A stretch of DNA of 61,816 nucleotides from DASPSR01 sp035498715 (GCA_035498715.1 DATJZV010000053.1:1-61816); one strand, 5' to 3'. Positions 19,131 through 27,750 are shown, numbered from the stretch's first letter. Translations and numbers: made by a program. Notes: generated by a model not told the origin, from the letters alone.

Positions 19131-20159
19131 ATGAAACCGAAAGAAGTGATTTTCAAGGCATTCGAAGGGGGCAAGCCGGACAGGCTTCCAGTGACCCTGT
19201 TTGGCGCAGGCATGTGGAGCATCAAGGGGTGGGGCACATCGTTCGAGGCCCTTTCACGGGACGCCGACAAGATGACCTCTATGCTCGTCGACATGAGCGG
19301 GAAGCTCCAGTGTGACATCGTCTATCCGGGCTCGGGCTACAACAACTTTCACGCGTCGGCCCTGGGTGGGAAAATAAAGTGGCGGGAAATCGGCGCGCCT
19401 GACCTGGAGGGCCATTTCGTCTCTTCCGAGGAGGACCTCGCAAAGCTGAGAATCAGCGACCTCGACAAGGACGAGGTCATCAACACCGTAAAGAAGGCCC
19501 TGCGCCTAACGAAGGCGAAGATCGGCGACACCTACGCTGTGACGATGACGGCCTGGGGCCCTTTCACCCTCGGTGCGCGGCTGGTGGGGGAAGAGGCTAT
19601 GATGAAGGCCACGTTCAAGAAGCCCGCCTTCGTGGAGAAGGTTGTGGATTTCGCCACGGACGTACTAATCCACCTCTACGAGCCCATCGTTGCCGACAAA
19701 ACGCTCGAGGTCATCAGTCTCGCGGACCCCACGGCGTCGGGTGATCTCATTTCCCGGAAACAGTTCGAGAAGTTCGCCGTGCCCTATCTCAAGAAGTTCA
19801 CCGATTGGGCGAAGGCCCGAGGCGTCCATACGCTGGTGCACATTTGCGGCAACACGACGGACCGACTGGACTTGTTCCCGCTTACCGGCGCTAGCTGCAT
19901 CAGCCTCGATCACAAGACTGACATCGCCAAGGCCAAGGAGACGCTCCACGGCAAAATGTGCTTTGGCGGGAACGTGGATCCCGTAAAGATCATGCTCAAC
20001 GGTTCTGTCCTAGACGTCGAGAACTGCTGCAAAGATATCATCAAGGCCGCTGGTACCGACGGCGGCTTCGTGCTTATGCCGGGGTGCGATATACCCCCAA
20101 CCGTCCCGTACGAGAATATCCAGAAGTTCATTCAGGTCGCGCGGGAATGGAAACTATGA
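19131..20159 (+). CDS. Uroporphyrinogen-decarboxylase-fold methyltransferase, MtaA/MtbA-like (copy 1)
   Basis: The protein is 342 residues from ATG 19131, which follows GGGAG. The fold is that of UroD, MtaA/MtbA and CmuA. The zinc ligands of methylcobamide:coenzyme M methyltransferases are present as HIC (His237, Cys239) and MPGCDIPPTVP (Cys319), nearly the same spacing as known for MtaA. It probably moves a methyl group between a corrinoid protein and a thiol or other acceptor. It could instead be a substrate-specific methyl donor enzyme of the O-demethylase type. It is paralogous to the gene at 22112 and precedes AhpD-like, MtrH and corrinoid genes on the same strand. Confidence 0.82.
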   Translation: MKPKEVIFKAFEGGKPDRLPVTLFGAGMWSIKGWGTSFEALSRDADKMTSMLVDMSGKLQCDIVYPGSGYNNFHASALGGKIKWREIGAPDLEGHFVSSEEDLAKLRISDLDKDEVINTVKKALRLTKAKIGDTYAVTMTAWGPFTLGARLVGEEAMMKATFKKPAFVEKVVDFATDVLIHLYEPIVADKTLEVISLADPTASGDLISRKQFEKFAVPYLKKFTDWAKARGVHTLVHICGNTTDRLDLFPLTGASCISLDHKTDIAKAKETLHGKMCFGGNVDPVKIMLNGSVLDVENCCKDIIKAAGTDGGFVLMPGCDIPPTVPYENIQKFIQVAREWKL

Positions 20160-20279
20160 ACAAAGGAGGTGAGCCGGTACCAGGTGTAGTGAGAGGAGGT
20201 TCTAAATGTGGGTATTTTGTACGAGATGAAAAAACTGTTTTCCCGGGCGCAGAAAGCTTCCGGGCAATAGGAGGAAAAA

Positions 20280-20723
20280 ATGGCTGACAAGAAGATGACA
20301 GTGGAAGAAGTGAACGAGTACATGAAAAAGCAGTGCGGGTTTGTGCCGAGAATGTTCCAGATCATCAACACCGTGACACCGGAACCGGGCAGGACCTTCG
20401 CCGATTTCTACGCCAGCATCTTCGGCGATGGGGCCCTTTCCCGCAAAGTGAAAGAGCTGATGTTCATGTCCGGCGGCGTGGGATACTGCTCGCCTCGCTG
20501 CATTATCCACGTGATCCCCGCGATCAATGCGGGCGCGACCACGGGAGAGATATTCGAAGCAGCTTCGGTCGGCATGATCCTCGCGGGCTTCGTGCCCGGC
20601 GGGCCCGGCATTCCCTACGCCTTTGAGTACGCCCTGAAATGCCTTGACATCGAGGCGAAGTACCGCAAAGGCGAGAAATGGGAATACCTGCCGCAGCCGA
20701 AGTTTGACCATGGCGTGTTTTAA
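20280..20723 (+). CDS. AhpD/carboxymuconolactone decarboxylase-like protein
   Basis: A 147-residue protein with the AhpD/CMD helical core: GYCSPRCIIHVIPAINAGA then EIFEAASVG. Family members normally have Cys-x2-Cys-x3-His as a redox or proton-relay centre. Here the first Cys and the His keep their spacing but the second Cys is shifted by one (Cys-x3-Cys-x2-His). A strong GGAGG ribosome binding site precedes the ATG. Its presence inside the methyl-transfer cluster suggests a thiol or peroxide-linked accessory role. The substrate is unknown. Confidence 0.72.
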   Translation: MADKKMTVEEVNEYMKKQCGFVPRMFQIINTVTPEPGRTFADFYASIFGDGALSRKVKELMFMSGGVGYCSPRCIIHVIPAINAGATTGEIFEAASVGMILAGFVPGGPGIPYAFEYALKCLDIEAKYRKGEKWEYLPQPKFDHGVF

Positions 20724-20732
20724 ATGCTCTGA

Positions 20733-20758
20733 CGGGGGAGCGTCAAAAAACTCCCCCG
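20733..20758 (+). terminator. Hairpin after the AhpD-like gene
   Basis: CGGGGGAG (20733-20740) pairs with CTCCCCCG (20751-20758) around a 10-base loop containing six A residues. There is no following T-run, so it may be a stabilising or attenuating hairpin. It separates the copy-1 methyltransferase/AhpD unit from mtrH. Confidence 0.4.
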
Positions 20759-21000
20759 ATTCTGACTCATACATTCATTCTTAAGCGTTAGCGACTAACA
20801 AATTGACTTTTGGGATCAAAAACAAGAAAGACCTACCAACAGCTATAACGAAGGCCACATAAAGGGAGGATTTACAATAACAGATTCCGGGTTTCATGCC
20901 TGTTATTCGTATAATTCGTGCAGTTCATAATCACGCATTTGGCTCCGGCCTGTCCCACATATTTTGGCGCTTGTCCGGATAAGAAAAAAGAGGAGCGGTT

Positions 21001-21948
21001 ATGTTTCGGTTTGAACGCGATCAGAAGGTATATGTACTCGACGGGATCCGGGTCGGCGGGCAGCCCGGTGAGAACCCGCCACTGTTGATTGCATCCATGT
21101 TTCACAACAAGGACCGGATCGTTACAGACCGGAAAGGCAACTTCGACCGCCAGAAAGCTGCAGAACTCATCAAGAAGCAGGAAGAACTTTCAAGCTCCAC
21201 CGGAATTCCTTCCATGGTGGCCATGGTGGCAAACACCCCGGATGAGGCGAAGATCTACATCGACTTCTACCGTGAAACGACCACTATGCCATTCGGCATC
21301 GACATGTGGGTCGCCGAGAAGAGAGCCGAGGCCACAGAGTACGTGGCGAAACTGGGACTGCAGGACAAGTTCCTGTACAACAGCATCACCCCCTGGGACA
21401 AGGACATCAAGGGCCAGGTCCAGAAACTCAAAGACCTCGGTATCAAGCATGTGGTGGTCCAGGCCTTCGACGACACCGATCAGTCGCCCCTTGGGCGCCT
21501 GAAGTCATTGGAAAAGATTCTTGCCCAGGGCGCTGACAGCTTCGAAACCGTCATCGTCGACACCTCAGTCATGAATCTGCCTGCAACATCGTTCTCGCTC
21601 GTTGCCAACCGCTTAATCAAGGAGAAGCTCGGGCTTCCCTGCGGCGGCGCTTACTCGAACGGCACGCACATGTGGAAGGATGCGAAGGCCATCTGGAGCC
21701 TCGATGGTTTCAAGGCCATGGACGCCGTCGTCCAGGGCATGGCATCGGTGATCTGGAGCGATTTCAATTTCTACGGCCCTATCGTTACGGCCCCGCGCAT
21801 CTTCCCGGCGGTAGCCGCAGCGCATATCCTTCTTACAACGCTGCTGTATGACGAAACAAAAAGGATTCCCGACAACCCCAATATCCCGATCAAGAAGTAC
21901 TTCGGCGACTTTCTGGGCAAGCTGACGTCGGGGGCGGCGAGGAAATAG
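21001..21948 (+). CDS. mtrH: MtrH-type methyltransferase (methylcobamide:tetrahydropterin)
   Basis: This 315-residue protein closely fits MtrH. Features are an N-terminal FERDQKVYVLDGIRVGGQPG, then IDFYRETTTMPFGIDMWV, a pterin-binding TIM barrel, and CGGAYSNGTHMWK. In methanogens MtrH moves methyl between tetrahydromethanopterin and the corrinoid of MtrA; bacterial relatives such as the MtgA type use tetrahydrofolate. No mtrA-G genes are here, so it most likely partners with the soluble corrinoid protein at 23145, making or using methyl-THF for MetF. A GAGGAG ribosome binding site precedes the ATG. Confidence 0.92.
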   Translation: MFRFERDQKVYVLDGIRVGGQPGENPPLLIASMFHNKDRIVTDRKGNFDRQKAAELIKKQEELSSSTGIPSMVAMVANTPDEAKIYIDFYRETTTMPFGIDMWVAEKRAEATEYVAKLGLQDKFLYNSITPWDKDIKGQVQKLKDLGIKHVVVQAFDDTDQSPLGRLKSLEKILAQGADSFETVIVDTSVMNLPATSFSLVANRLIKEKLGLPCGGAYSNGTHMWKDAKAIWSLDGFKAMDAVVQGMASVIWSDFNFYGPIVTAPRIFPAVAAAHILLTTLLYDETKRIPDNPNIPIKKYFGDFLGKLTSGAARK

Positions 21949-22111
21949 AAAAAGAAAAGTTCCGAGGTAACCACAGGTCTGCTTCGCAGATTCACAGCTA
22001 AGAACCAGAGTCAGACGGTTGTCCGATTTCATCAATGTGTTCCAAGGAAGTCGGCACGCGTAGCTACATAAAGACTTGTATTTGACTTTCGATCTGCACT
22101 AAGGAGGATCT

Positions 22112-23140
22112 ATGGCAACAATGAGCGCGAGAGAACGGGTACTGAAGATGTTCGCCGGTGAAGAGATCGACCGGCCTCCCTGCTTTAGCGGGATGGGCAA
22201 TGTGACTACCGAGGGTCTCAAGGGGCTGGGGCAGAACTTTGCGGCGACGCATCTCGACGCGAAGATGATGGCCGCGGCCGCGGCATCGACCTACAAGCTC
22301 TTCGGGTTCGAATGCGGCGTGGCCCCCTTCGACCTCTGCATTGAGGCCGAGGCTATGGGATGCGAGATTAACGTGTATGCCCATTCCGAGGACCTGCTAT
22401 ACCCCACGATCAAGAAGAAGCTGATCCACAACGAAGCGGAATTGGACATCTCCCTACCCTCCGATCTCACAAAGCGCGGAAGGGTGCCGCTCATGAAGGA
22501 GACGATCAAGCTGCTTAAGAAGGATATCGGCAGCGAAGCGCCAGTTGGTTCCTACGTGCTCGGGCCCTTCACGCTGGCCGGACAAATCATGGAACTGAAC
22601 GACTTGCTGAAACTGTCCTTCAAAAAGCCGGACAAGATTGGGAAGCTCCTCGATCAGATGGCGGACGTGATCATCCAGGTGGCGAAGGAGTATGAACAGG
22701 TCGGCGTGGACTTCATAACGGTGCGGGAAATGGGGGCGACATCGGACGTACTGAGCCCGCGGGTGTTCAAGAGCCTCATCCTGCCCTACCTTAAAAAGAT
22801 ATTCGAAAAACTGAACGTTCCGAGCGTGCTCCACATTTGCGGCAAGACCAACGACATCGTCCCGTTCATGGCCGAGAGCGGTTCGAAGGCGATCAGCGTG
22901 GACCAGAAGAACGATGTTGCTGAGACACGCAAGAAGCTTGGCCCCAAGGCGCTGGTCTTCGGGAACTACGACCCTTACAACGTGTTGGTTGCGGGCACGC
23001 CGGACCTGGTGCGCCAGACCATAAAGAAATGCATGGATGACGGAGTGAGCGCAGTCTGGCCCGGCTGCGACATCTGGCCGACGGTGCCGCCGGACAATAT
23101 GAAGGCCATGATGGACGAAGTTAAAAATTACCGGAGGTGA
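22112..23140 (+). CDS. mtaA: MtaA-type methylcobamide:CoM methyltransferase-like protein (copy 2)
   Basis: The 342-residue UroD-fold protein starts after a perfect AAGGAGG. Zinc ligands are His241, Cys243 (LHICGKTND) and Cys319 (WPGCDIWPTVP), matching the His-x-Cys...Cys pattern known for MtaA/MtbA. These enzymes methylate coenzyme M from a methylated corrinoid protein. The next gene, 4 bases on, encodes the corrinoid protein. With coenzyme M biosynthesis genes 7 kb downstream, CoM is a realistic acceptor or donor. A glycyl or O-demethylase donor function cannot be excluded from sequence. Confidence 0.85.
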   Translation: MATMSARERVLKMFAGEEIDRPPCFSGMGNVTTEGLKGLGQNFAATHLDAKMMAAAAASTYKLFGFECGVAPFDLCIEAEAMGCEINVYAHSEDLLYPTIKKKLIHNEAELDISLPSDLTKRGRVPLMKETIKLLKKDIGSEAPVGSYVLGPFTLAGQIMELNDLLKLSFKKPDKIGKLLDQMADVIIQVAKEYEQVGVDFITVREMGATSDVLSPRVFKSLILPYLKKIFEKLNVPSVLHICGKTNDIVPFMAESGSKAISVDQKNDVAETRKKLGPKALVFGNYDPYNVLVAGTPDLVRQTIKKCMDDGVSAVWPGCDIWPTVPPDNMKAMMDEVKNYRR

Positions 23141-23144
23141 TCCT

Positions 23145-23837
23145 ATGGTTACGGAAGAAAAAAAGACGGAGCTCTTGGCGAAACTGCGGAACGCCGTGAT
23201 CCAGTACGACGAGGATACGGCCAAGGAAGCAGCCCAGGAGGCACTGGACATTGGCATGGAAGCGAACGACGCCATTTTTAACGGCTTGGTAAGCGGTATG
23301 GTGGAGGTGGGAAAAATGTTCGAGGCGCAGGAATACTTCGTGCCCGAACTGCTCATGTGCGCCGACGCGCTGTACGCCGGCCTGGACATCCTGAAGCCCC
23401 ATGTGAAACAGCTGGACCTGGGGGTGAAGGGCTCGGTCGTGATCGGGACCGTGGAAGGTGACGTTCACGATATCGGCAAGAATATCGTGAAGATGATGTT
23501 CGACGTGGCCGGTTTCACGGTCTATGATCTGGGCAGGGACGTGCCGCTCGACAAGTTTGTGCAGGAGCAGCTCCGGACCGATTCCGACCTTGTCTGCCTC
23601 TCGGCCATGATGACCACTACCATGACGGGAATGAAGAAAGTGATCGACGACCTCCGGACCAGAAATCCCAATGTAAAGATCATGATCGGCGGCGCTCCCG
23701 TTTCGCAGGACGTGGCGGACAAATACGGCGCAGACGGATATGCAAAGGACGCAACCAACGCATTGAAGGACGCTATCAACATGATAGAGTCCCTCAAGAA
23801 GATGAAGGATGAGGTAGAAGCCAAGAAGGCGAAGTGA
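23145..23837 (+). CDS. Methyltransferase corrinoid protein (MtaC/MtbC/MttC family)
   Basis: A 230-residue cobalamin carrier with an N-terminal helical cap (B12-binding 2 type, about 1-90) and a Rossmann-like B12 domain. The cobalt ligand motif DxHxxG is at Asp106-His108-Gly111 (GDVHDIGKNIV), and GGAPVS appears later. It shuttles methyl groups between methyltransferases. It starts 4 bases after the MtaA-like gene with GGAGGTGAT as ribosome binding site, and overlaps the next gene by four bases, so the three genes are translationally linked. Confidence 0.93.
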   Translation: MVTEEKKTELLAKLRNAVIQYDEDTAKEAAQEALDIGMEANDAIFNGLVSGMVEVGKMFEAQEYFVPELLMCADALYAGLDILKPHVKQLDLGVKGSVVIGTVEGDVHDIGKNIVKMMFDVAGFTVYDLGRDVPLDKFVQEQLRTDSDLVCLSAMMTTTMTGMKKVIDDLRTRNPNVKIMIGGAPVSQDVADKYGADGYAKDATNALKDAINMIESLKKMKDEVEAKKAK

Positions 23838-24484
23838 AGACCTCACTAAAGCGGGAGCTGCTGGACCACGGCGCTACGGTTGTGGGAATCGCCGGCCTCC
23901 GGGGGTACCTGAGCGGCGAGATCAGCCACTTGGATCGGGCGGTGTCCATCGGCGTGGACCGGAAGCTGAACGAGGACACCCTCAGCCTGCTCGTTAGTCT
24001 CCAGAAGCGCGCCGTCCGGTTCCTGAAGGCCCGGGGACACCGGACGCTGGCCATACCGCCAGACTCGGACCGCAAGAAGGACACGTTCATATCGAAGCTC
24101 TACTCCCTGTTCAATCACAAGATGGCCGCCACGTCGGCCGGGCTGGGCTGGATCGGGAAGAACGGTCTTCTCATCAGCCCCCGCTACGGGCCGCGGTTGT
24201 CCCTGGCCACGGTGCTGACGGATGCCCGGCTCAGGCCGGACGTGCCCGTCGAACGCTGCCTCTGCGGAGAGTGCATGCTCTGCATTGAGCACTGCCCTTC
24301 GAAGGCCATAATCGGGTCGAAATGGTCGCGGTCATCGCCTTTCGTGGAACTGGTAAAGCTCAATGCCTGCAGGAGTCATAAGGCGGCGAAGAGGGCGACG
24401 GACAACAAACCCAATTGCGGGCTATGCATCAACATCTGCCCATATGGAAGAAGAAACTCTGACAGGAAGAATGCGGAACACTGA
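23834..24484 (+). CDS. QueG-like double [4Fe-4S] protein, possible corrinoid reductase
   Basis: A 216-residue protein starting at GTG in a GTGA overlap with the corrinoid gene. It resembles the C-terminal part of epoxyqueuosine reductase: GLGWIGKNGLLISPRYG, then CGECMLCIEHCP and a second cluster with CGLCINICP. True QueG is longer and itself binds cobalamin. A short relative fused to a corrinoid operon is more likely an electron donor to the corrinoid protein than a tRNA-modifying enzyme. The role is inferred from context. Confidence 0.78.
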   Translation: MKTSLKRELLDHGATVVGIAGLRGYLSGEISHLDRAVSIGVDRKLNEDTLSLLVSLQKRAVRFLKARGHRTLAIPPDSDRKKDTFISKLYSLFNHKMAATSAGLGWIGKNGLLISPRYGPRLSLATVLTDARLRPDVPVERCLCGECMLCIEHCPSKAIIGSKWSRSSPFVELVKLNACRSHKAAKRATDNKPNCGLCINICPYGRRNSDRKNAEH

Positions 24485-24503
24485 GTGCCGAAAAGAAAAT
24501 GTT

Positions 24504-24523
24504 ATTCCCGCATAAGCGGGAAT
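24504..24523. repeat. Small palindromic hairpin
   Basis: ATTCCCGC (24504-24511) and GCGGGAAT (24516-24523) form a perfect 8-base stem with an ATAA loop. It lies between the QueG-like and RACE genes. A related but imperfect sequence occurs near 18670-18684. It could be a dispersed palindromic element or an mRNA-stabilising hairpin. Confidence 0.5.
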
Positions 24524-24590
24524 CCTTAGTATCATCTTTGTTTATCTGTGGCTAACCATTGCAGATTTGTCCTTACCATCGGGAGGAAGC

Positions 24591-26567
24591 ATGTCGAAGA
24601 AACATAAAGTCATTTTCCAGCCCTCGGGCAGGCGCGGTGAGATCGAGGAAGGTAAGACCATCCTCGAGGCAGCCCAGGCCCTAGGCGTTGACATCGAAGG
24701 GCTCTGTGGCAACAAAAAGGTCTGCGGCAAGTGCAAGGTGAGAATCGAGGAAGGCTACTTCGAGAAGGACAACATCGACTCGGGAATGGCCCACCTCTCG
24801 CCGCTGACCGAGGCGGAGAAGAAGCACATCAAACCCGAGGACGGGCCCGGGATCCGGCTGTCCTGCACCGCGGAAGTACACGGCGATATCAAGGTTTTCG
24901 TGCCCGAGCGGTCGCGGGCCGGCAAGCAGGTGGTGCGCAAGGCTGCTAAGGAGCTCACGATCAAGCTCGATCCGGCGGTGAAGAAGTACAACGTGGACCT
25001 CGTACCGCCGACACTCCACGATATGACGACGGGAGACTGGGAGCGAGTGCTCAAGTTCCTCGAGGATGACTACGGCCTCAAGGGGCTCACCTTCGATTAC
25101 CTCGTCCTGAAGGACCTCCAGGATCTCCTGCGACAGGGCGAATGGAAGGCCACGGTCACAGTCTGGATGGATAAGGAGATCATCAAGGTGGAACCAGGGT
25201 TCGTCGAAGAGAGCTACGGGCTTGCCGTGGACATCGGCACCACGACCTGCGTGGGATACCTCACGGACCTGAGCACAGGCAAGGTGGTTAACACCGAGTC
25301 CATGATGAACCCTCAGGTTCCCTACGGCGAGGACGTGATGTCTCGCATCACCTACGCAATGAGCAATCCCGGCGGGCTCGAGACAATGCAGAAGGCGATC
25401 ATCCAAGGCCTAAACGAGATCATAGAGCGGGTGGTGACCGAGATCAGGAAGGACGGTCCCAACCCTGGGCATGTCATCGATGATCTCACGATCGTGTTCA
25501 ACACGGCCATGCATCACATTTTTCTTGGTCTCAACCCCGAGTATATCGGCCGTTCACCCTTCATTCCCGCGGTCCAGAGCTCGCTCGACCTCAAGGCACG
25601 CGACCTAGGGCTCCGGATCAATCCCGCGGCGTACATCCACGTCCTGCCCATCGAGGCGGGCTTTGTGGGCGCTGACAACGTGGGTGTGCTAATTGCCGAG
25701 GAGCCTTACAACCAGGACGAGAACGTGCTGATCATTGACATTGGCACGAATGGCGAGCTGCTCATGGGGAACAGGAACAAGGTCTGCTCCACATCCTGCG
25801 CCACGGGACCGGCCTTCGAAGGCGCCCAAATCAAATTCGGCATGCGCGCAGCGCCAGGGGCTATCGAGACCGTGGAGATCGATCCCGCAACGAAGGAGCC
25901 TCGCTATAAGGTCATCGGCAAGGCGGACTGGCACACACACATTGAGAACGTGAACGCCAAAGGCCTCTGTGGCTCCGCCATCATCCAGGTCGTCGCCGAG
26001 ATGTTCAGGGCAGGTATCGTCGATAAAAGCGGACGGTTCGTGATGGATCTGGGCACACCGCGCGTTCGAAAGGACGCCGACGGCAAGCCGGAGTACGTGC
26101 TCGCCTGGGCTTCCGAAACTTCCATCGGTCAGGACATCACGATTACCCAGGCTGACGTGCGGGCTCTCCAGCTGGCCAAAGGCGCACTTTATACCGGCGC
26201 GAAGCTCATGATGAAACGGCTCGGTATTACCACACTTGACCGGGTAATCCTCGCCGGGGCCTTCGGGAGCCACATCGACCGCGAGGCGTCCATGACGCTC
26301 GGCATGTTCCCAGACTGTTCCCTCGACAAGGTCTATGCCGTGGGCAACGCGGCCGGAGACGGTTCGCGCATGGCGCTCCTGAACCGGGACAAGCGGCGCG
26401 AGGCGAACGAGCGCGCTCGGTGGGTCGAGTTCGTCGAGATCGCCACGGATCCGCTGTTCGAGAGGGAGTTCATGCAGGCGATGCATATTCCGCACATGAA
26501 GGACAAGTTCCCGAACTTGAAGGAGCTTTTTGCAAAGAAGGGGAGCACGGTGGAGATCAAAGGGTAG
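24591..26567 (+). CDS. Corrinoid activation protein (RACE family, ASKHA ATPase with ferredoxin domain)
   Basis: The protein is 658 residues from ATG 24591, chosen because GGGAGGA precedes it. An N-terminal [2Fe-2S] ferredoxin domain has Cys39, Cys45, Cys48 and Cys92. A linker and a large ASKHA-type ATPase domain follow, with AVDIGTTTC, IIDIGTNGELLMG and AGAFGSHIDREA. RACE proteins reductively reactivate cob(II)alamin to cob(I)alamin in methyltransferase systems, with ATP. It lacks the C-terminal two-[4Fe-4S] layout of RamA. It belongs with the corrinoid protein 750 bases upstream. Confidence 0.93.
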   Translation: MSKKHKVIFQPSGRRGEIEEGKTILEAAQALGVDIEGLCGNKKVCGKCKVRIEEGYFEKDNIDSGMAHLSPLTEAEKKHIKPEDGPGIRLSCTAEVHGDIKVFVPERSRAGKQVVRKAAKELTIKLDPAVKKYNVDLVPPTLHDMTTGDWERVLKFLEDDYGLKGLTFDYLVLKDLQDLLRQGEWKATVTVWMDKEIIKVEPGFVEESYGLAVDIGTTTCVGYLTDLSTGKVVNTESMMNPQVPYGEDVMSRITYAMSNPGGLETMQKAIIQGLNEIIERVVTEIRKDGPNPGHVIDDLTIVFNTAMHHIFLGLNPEYIGRSPFIPAVQSSLDLKARDLGLRINPAAYIHVLPIEAGFVGADNVGVLIAEEPYNQDENVLIIDIGTNGELLMGNRNKVCSTSCATGPAFEGAQIKFGMRAAPGAIETVEIDPATKEPRYKVIGKADWHTHIENVNAKGLCGSAIIQVVAEMFRAGIVDKSGRFVMDLGTPRVRKDADGKPEYVLAWASETSIGQDITITQADVRALQLAKGALYTGAKLMMKRLGITTLDRVILAGAFGSHIDREASMTLGMFPDCSLDKVYAVGNAAGDGSRMALLNRDKRREANERARWVEFVEIATDPLFEREFMQAMHIPHMKDKFPNLKELFAKKGSTVEIKG

Positions 26568-26788
26568 ACGAAATTTGGAATGCGAACTACACATGAGACA
26601 AGCGGTCCTCTATGCTCTCCGTGACCGCTGTTGATGAGTGATATTTTGCATCCGCGTCAAAGGATATAACAGAATTATTGCCGCGGACGCTCTCCTGGTG
26701 ATAATGTGGCGCAAGGGCGGGAAGGCATTCCCCCGGACGTCGTTCTTTCCCGCCCCTCCAGGGGACACGAATCGAGGACAAGAGACAC

Positions 26789-27106
26789 ATGACAACCGTT
26801 ATCGTCAAATCGGGAGCGTGCGGTTTTACGATCACCATAAAGGCCAAGAAAGGACATGAAAAGAGGGTCGCAATATCCCTGGACACGGCCTGCGAGATGG
26901 TGCAGAAAATGCTTGCTGATATCGCGACCGTTGACCATAGGGTTACGCTCATAGGTTTCCGCGATAATCCGATCTACCTGTCCGCGGCGAAGCACCTCAA
27001 ACACGTCGCTTGTCCGGTGCCGTCGGCGATACTGAAGGCCATTGAGACGGAAACGGGCATGAACGTGCCAAAAGATGCTGGAATAGAGTTCGTCCGGGAG
27101 GAATGA
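26789..27106 (+). CDS. Small conserved-looking protein of unknown function
   Basis: A 105-residue soluble protein: TTVIVKSGACGFTITIKAKK, then ISLDTACEMVQKMLADI, and two further Cys residues (one in HVACPVPSAILKAIE). I recognise it only as resembling small proteins seen near corrinoid methyltransferase genes, and cannot name the family with confidence. It follows the RACE gene on the same strand and ends the first half of the cluster. The conserved-looking cysteines suggest metal or thiol chemistry. Confidence 0.6.
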   Translation: MTTVIVKSGACGFTITIKAKKGHEKRVAISLDTACEMVQKMLADIATVDHRVTLIGFRDNPIYLSAAKHLKHVACPVPSAILKAIETETGMNVPKDAGIEFVREE

Positions 27107-27172
27107 CGGTATCGGTGGCTTTTCCCTTATCCCGTACGAAGTCAATGTGTTATCCTTTTTGCGCCGTAAAAC

Positions 27173-27191
27173 CCCGCCTCTTCAGGGCGGG
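27173..27191. repeat. IS605-type GC hairpin
   Basis: CCCGCC (27173-27178) pairs with GGCGGG (27186-27191) with a 7-base loop, followed by AATATAAGGCG. This wording is typical of terminal hairpins of IS200/IS605-type elements. No transposase or TnpB frame is attached. Confidence 0.45.
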
Positions 27192-27284
27192 AATATAAGG
27201 CGCCGGCCTAACATGGTTCGATGTATTGTTATGCCACTACTTTCTGTTTGACAAATAACAAATCATCCCATACATTTGAGGTAA

Positions 27285-27750
27285 CCGCACTACAGGGGAA
27301 CAAACCCTGTTTTGTTCTTTGAAACCATAAGTATGGGGTTCCGGCAAGAAGGTTGCCGGGTAAAACTTCTGCCGTCAAAGACGTAACTATGACGCCGTAT
27401 CATATATTTCACTAAATCTACAGTTCGCGATGCATATGCTCGCGGTACCCAACGATCAACGTTGGAAACCTTAAGAACAATAGTTTAGCAAAGATCTGAG
27501 GTGTCATAATTAGCGCCTACGTATAAAAGGTGTCCCGAAACCAACAGGTGGTTTTTGGAGTAGTGGCTGTTAGGCACAGCCTGCAGTCAACTGGTTTGCC
27601 TGGAGAAATATCAGGCCATCTTCATCAGCCCATGAGCCGGGGACGCGGCAAACATCTCTGCCGCATCTGCAAACAGAATCAGTTTTGGCTCTCAGGAGCT
27701 GTAGAGCCTGATTTGGGAATCCTCGGTCTTGAGGTCGGGGAGGATGTCAA
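27285..27750 (+). ncRNA. Candidate solo omega/HEARO-like RNA with transposon right end, nuclease gene missing
   Basis: A perfect 7-base hairpin CCGGCAA/TTGCCGG (27341-27359) is followed by GTAAAACTTCTGCCGTC and GTAACTATGAC, which fold around GTCA/TGAC. More paired segments follow to about 27640. The element ends with an 8-base stem at 27721-27740 and GGAGGATGTCAA (27739-27750), a right-end signature widespread among TnpB/IscB elements. No IscB or TnpB open frame is present. I infer a guide-RNA-type element that lost its nuclease. The exact left boundary is a guess. Confidence 0.45.

Noticed and set aside
20156..20287. A 43-codon open frame between the copy-1 methyltransferase and AhpD-like gene
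   Set aside because: It overlaps both flanking genes and shows no family features.
24545..24590. TGTGGCTAACCATTGCAG resembles a sigma-54 -24/-12 promoter
   Set aside because: The GG and GC elements are separated by 9 bases rather than 10, and sigma-54 spacing is strict.
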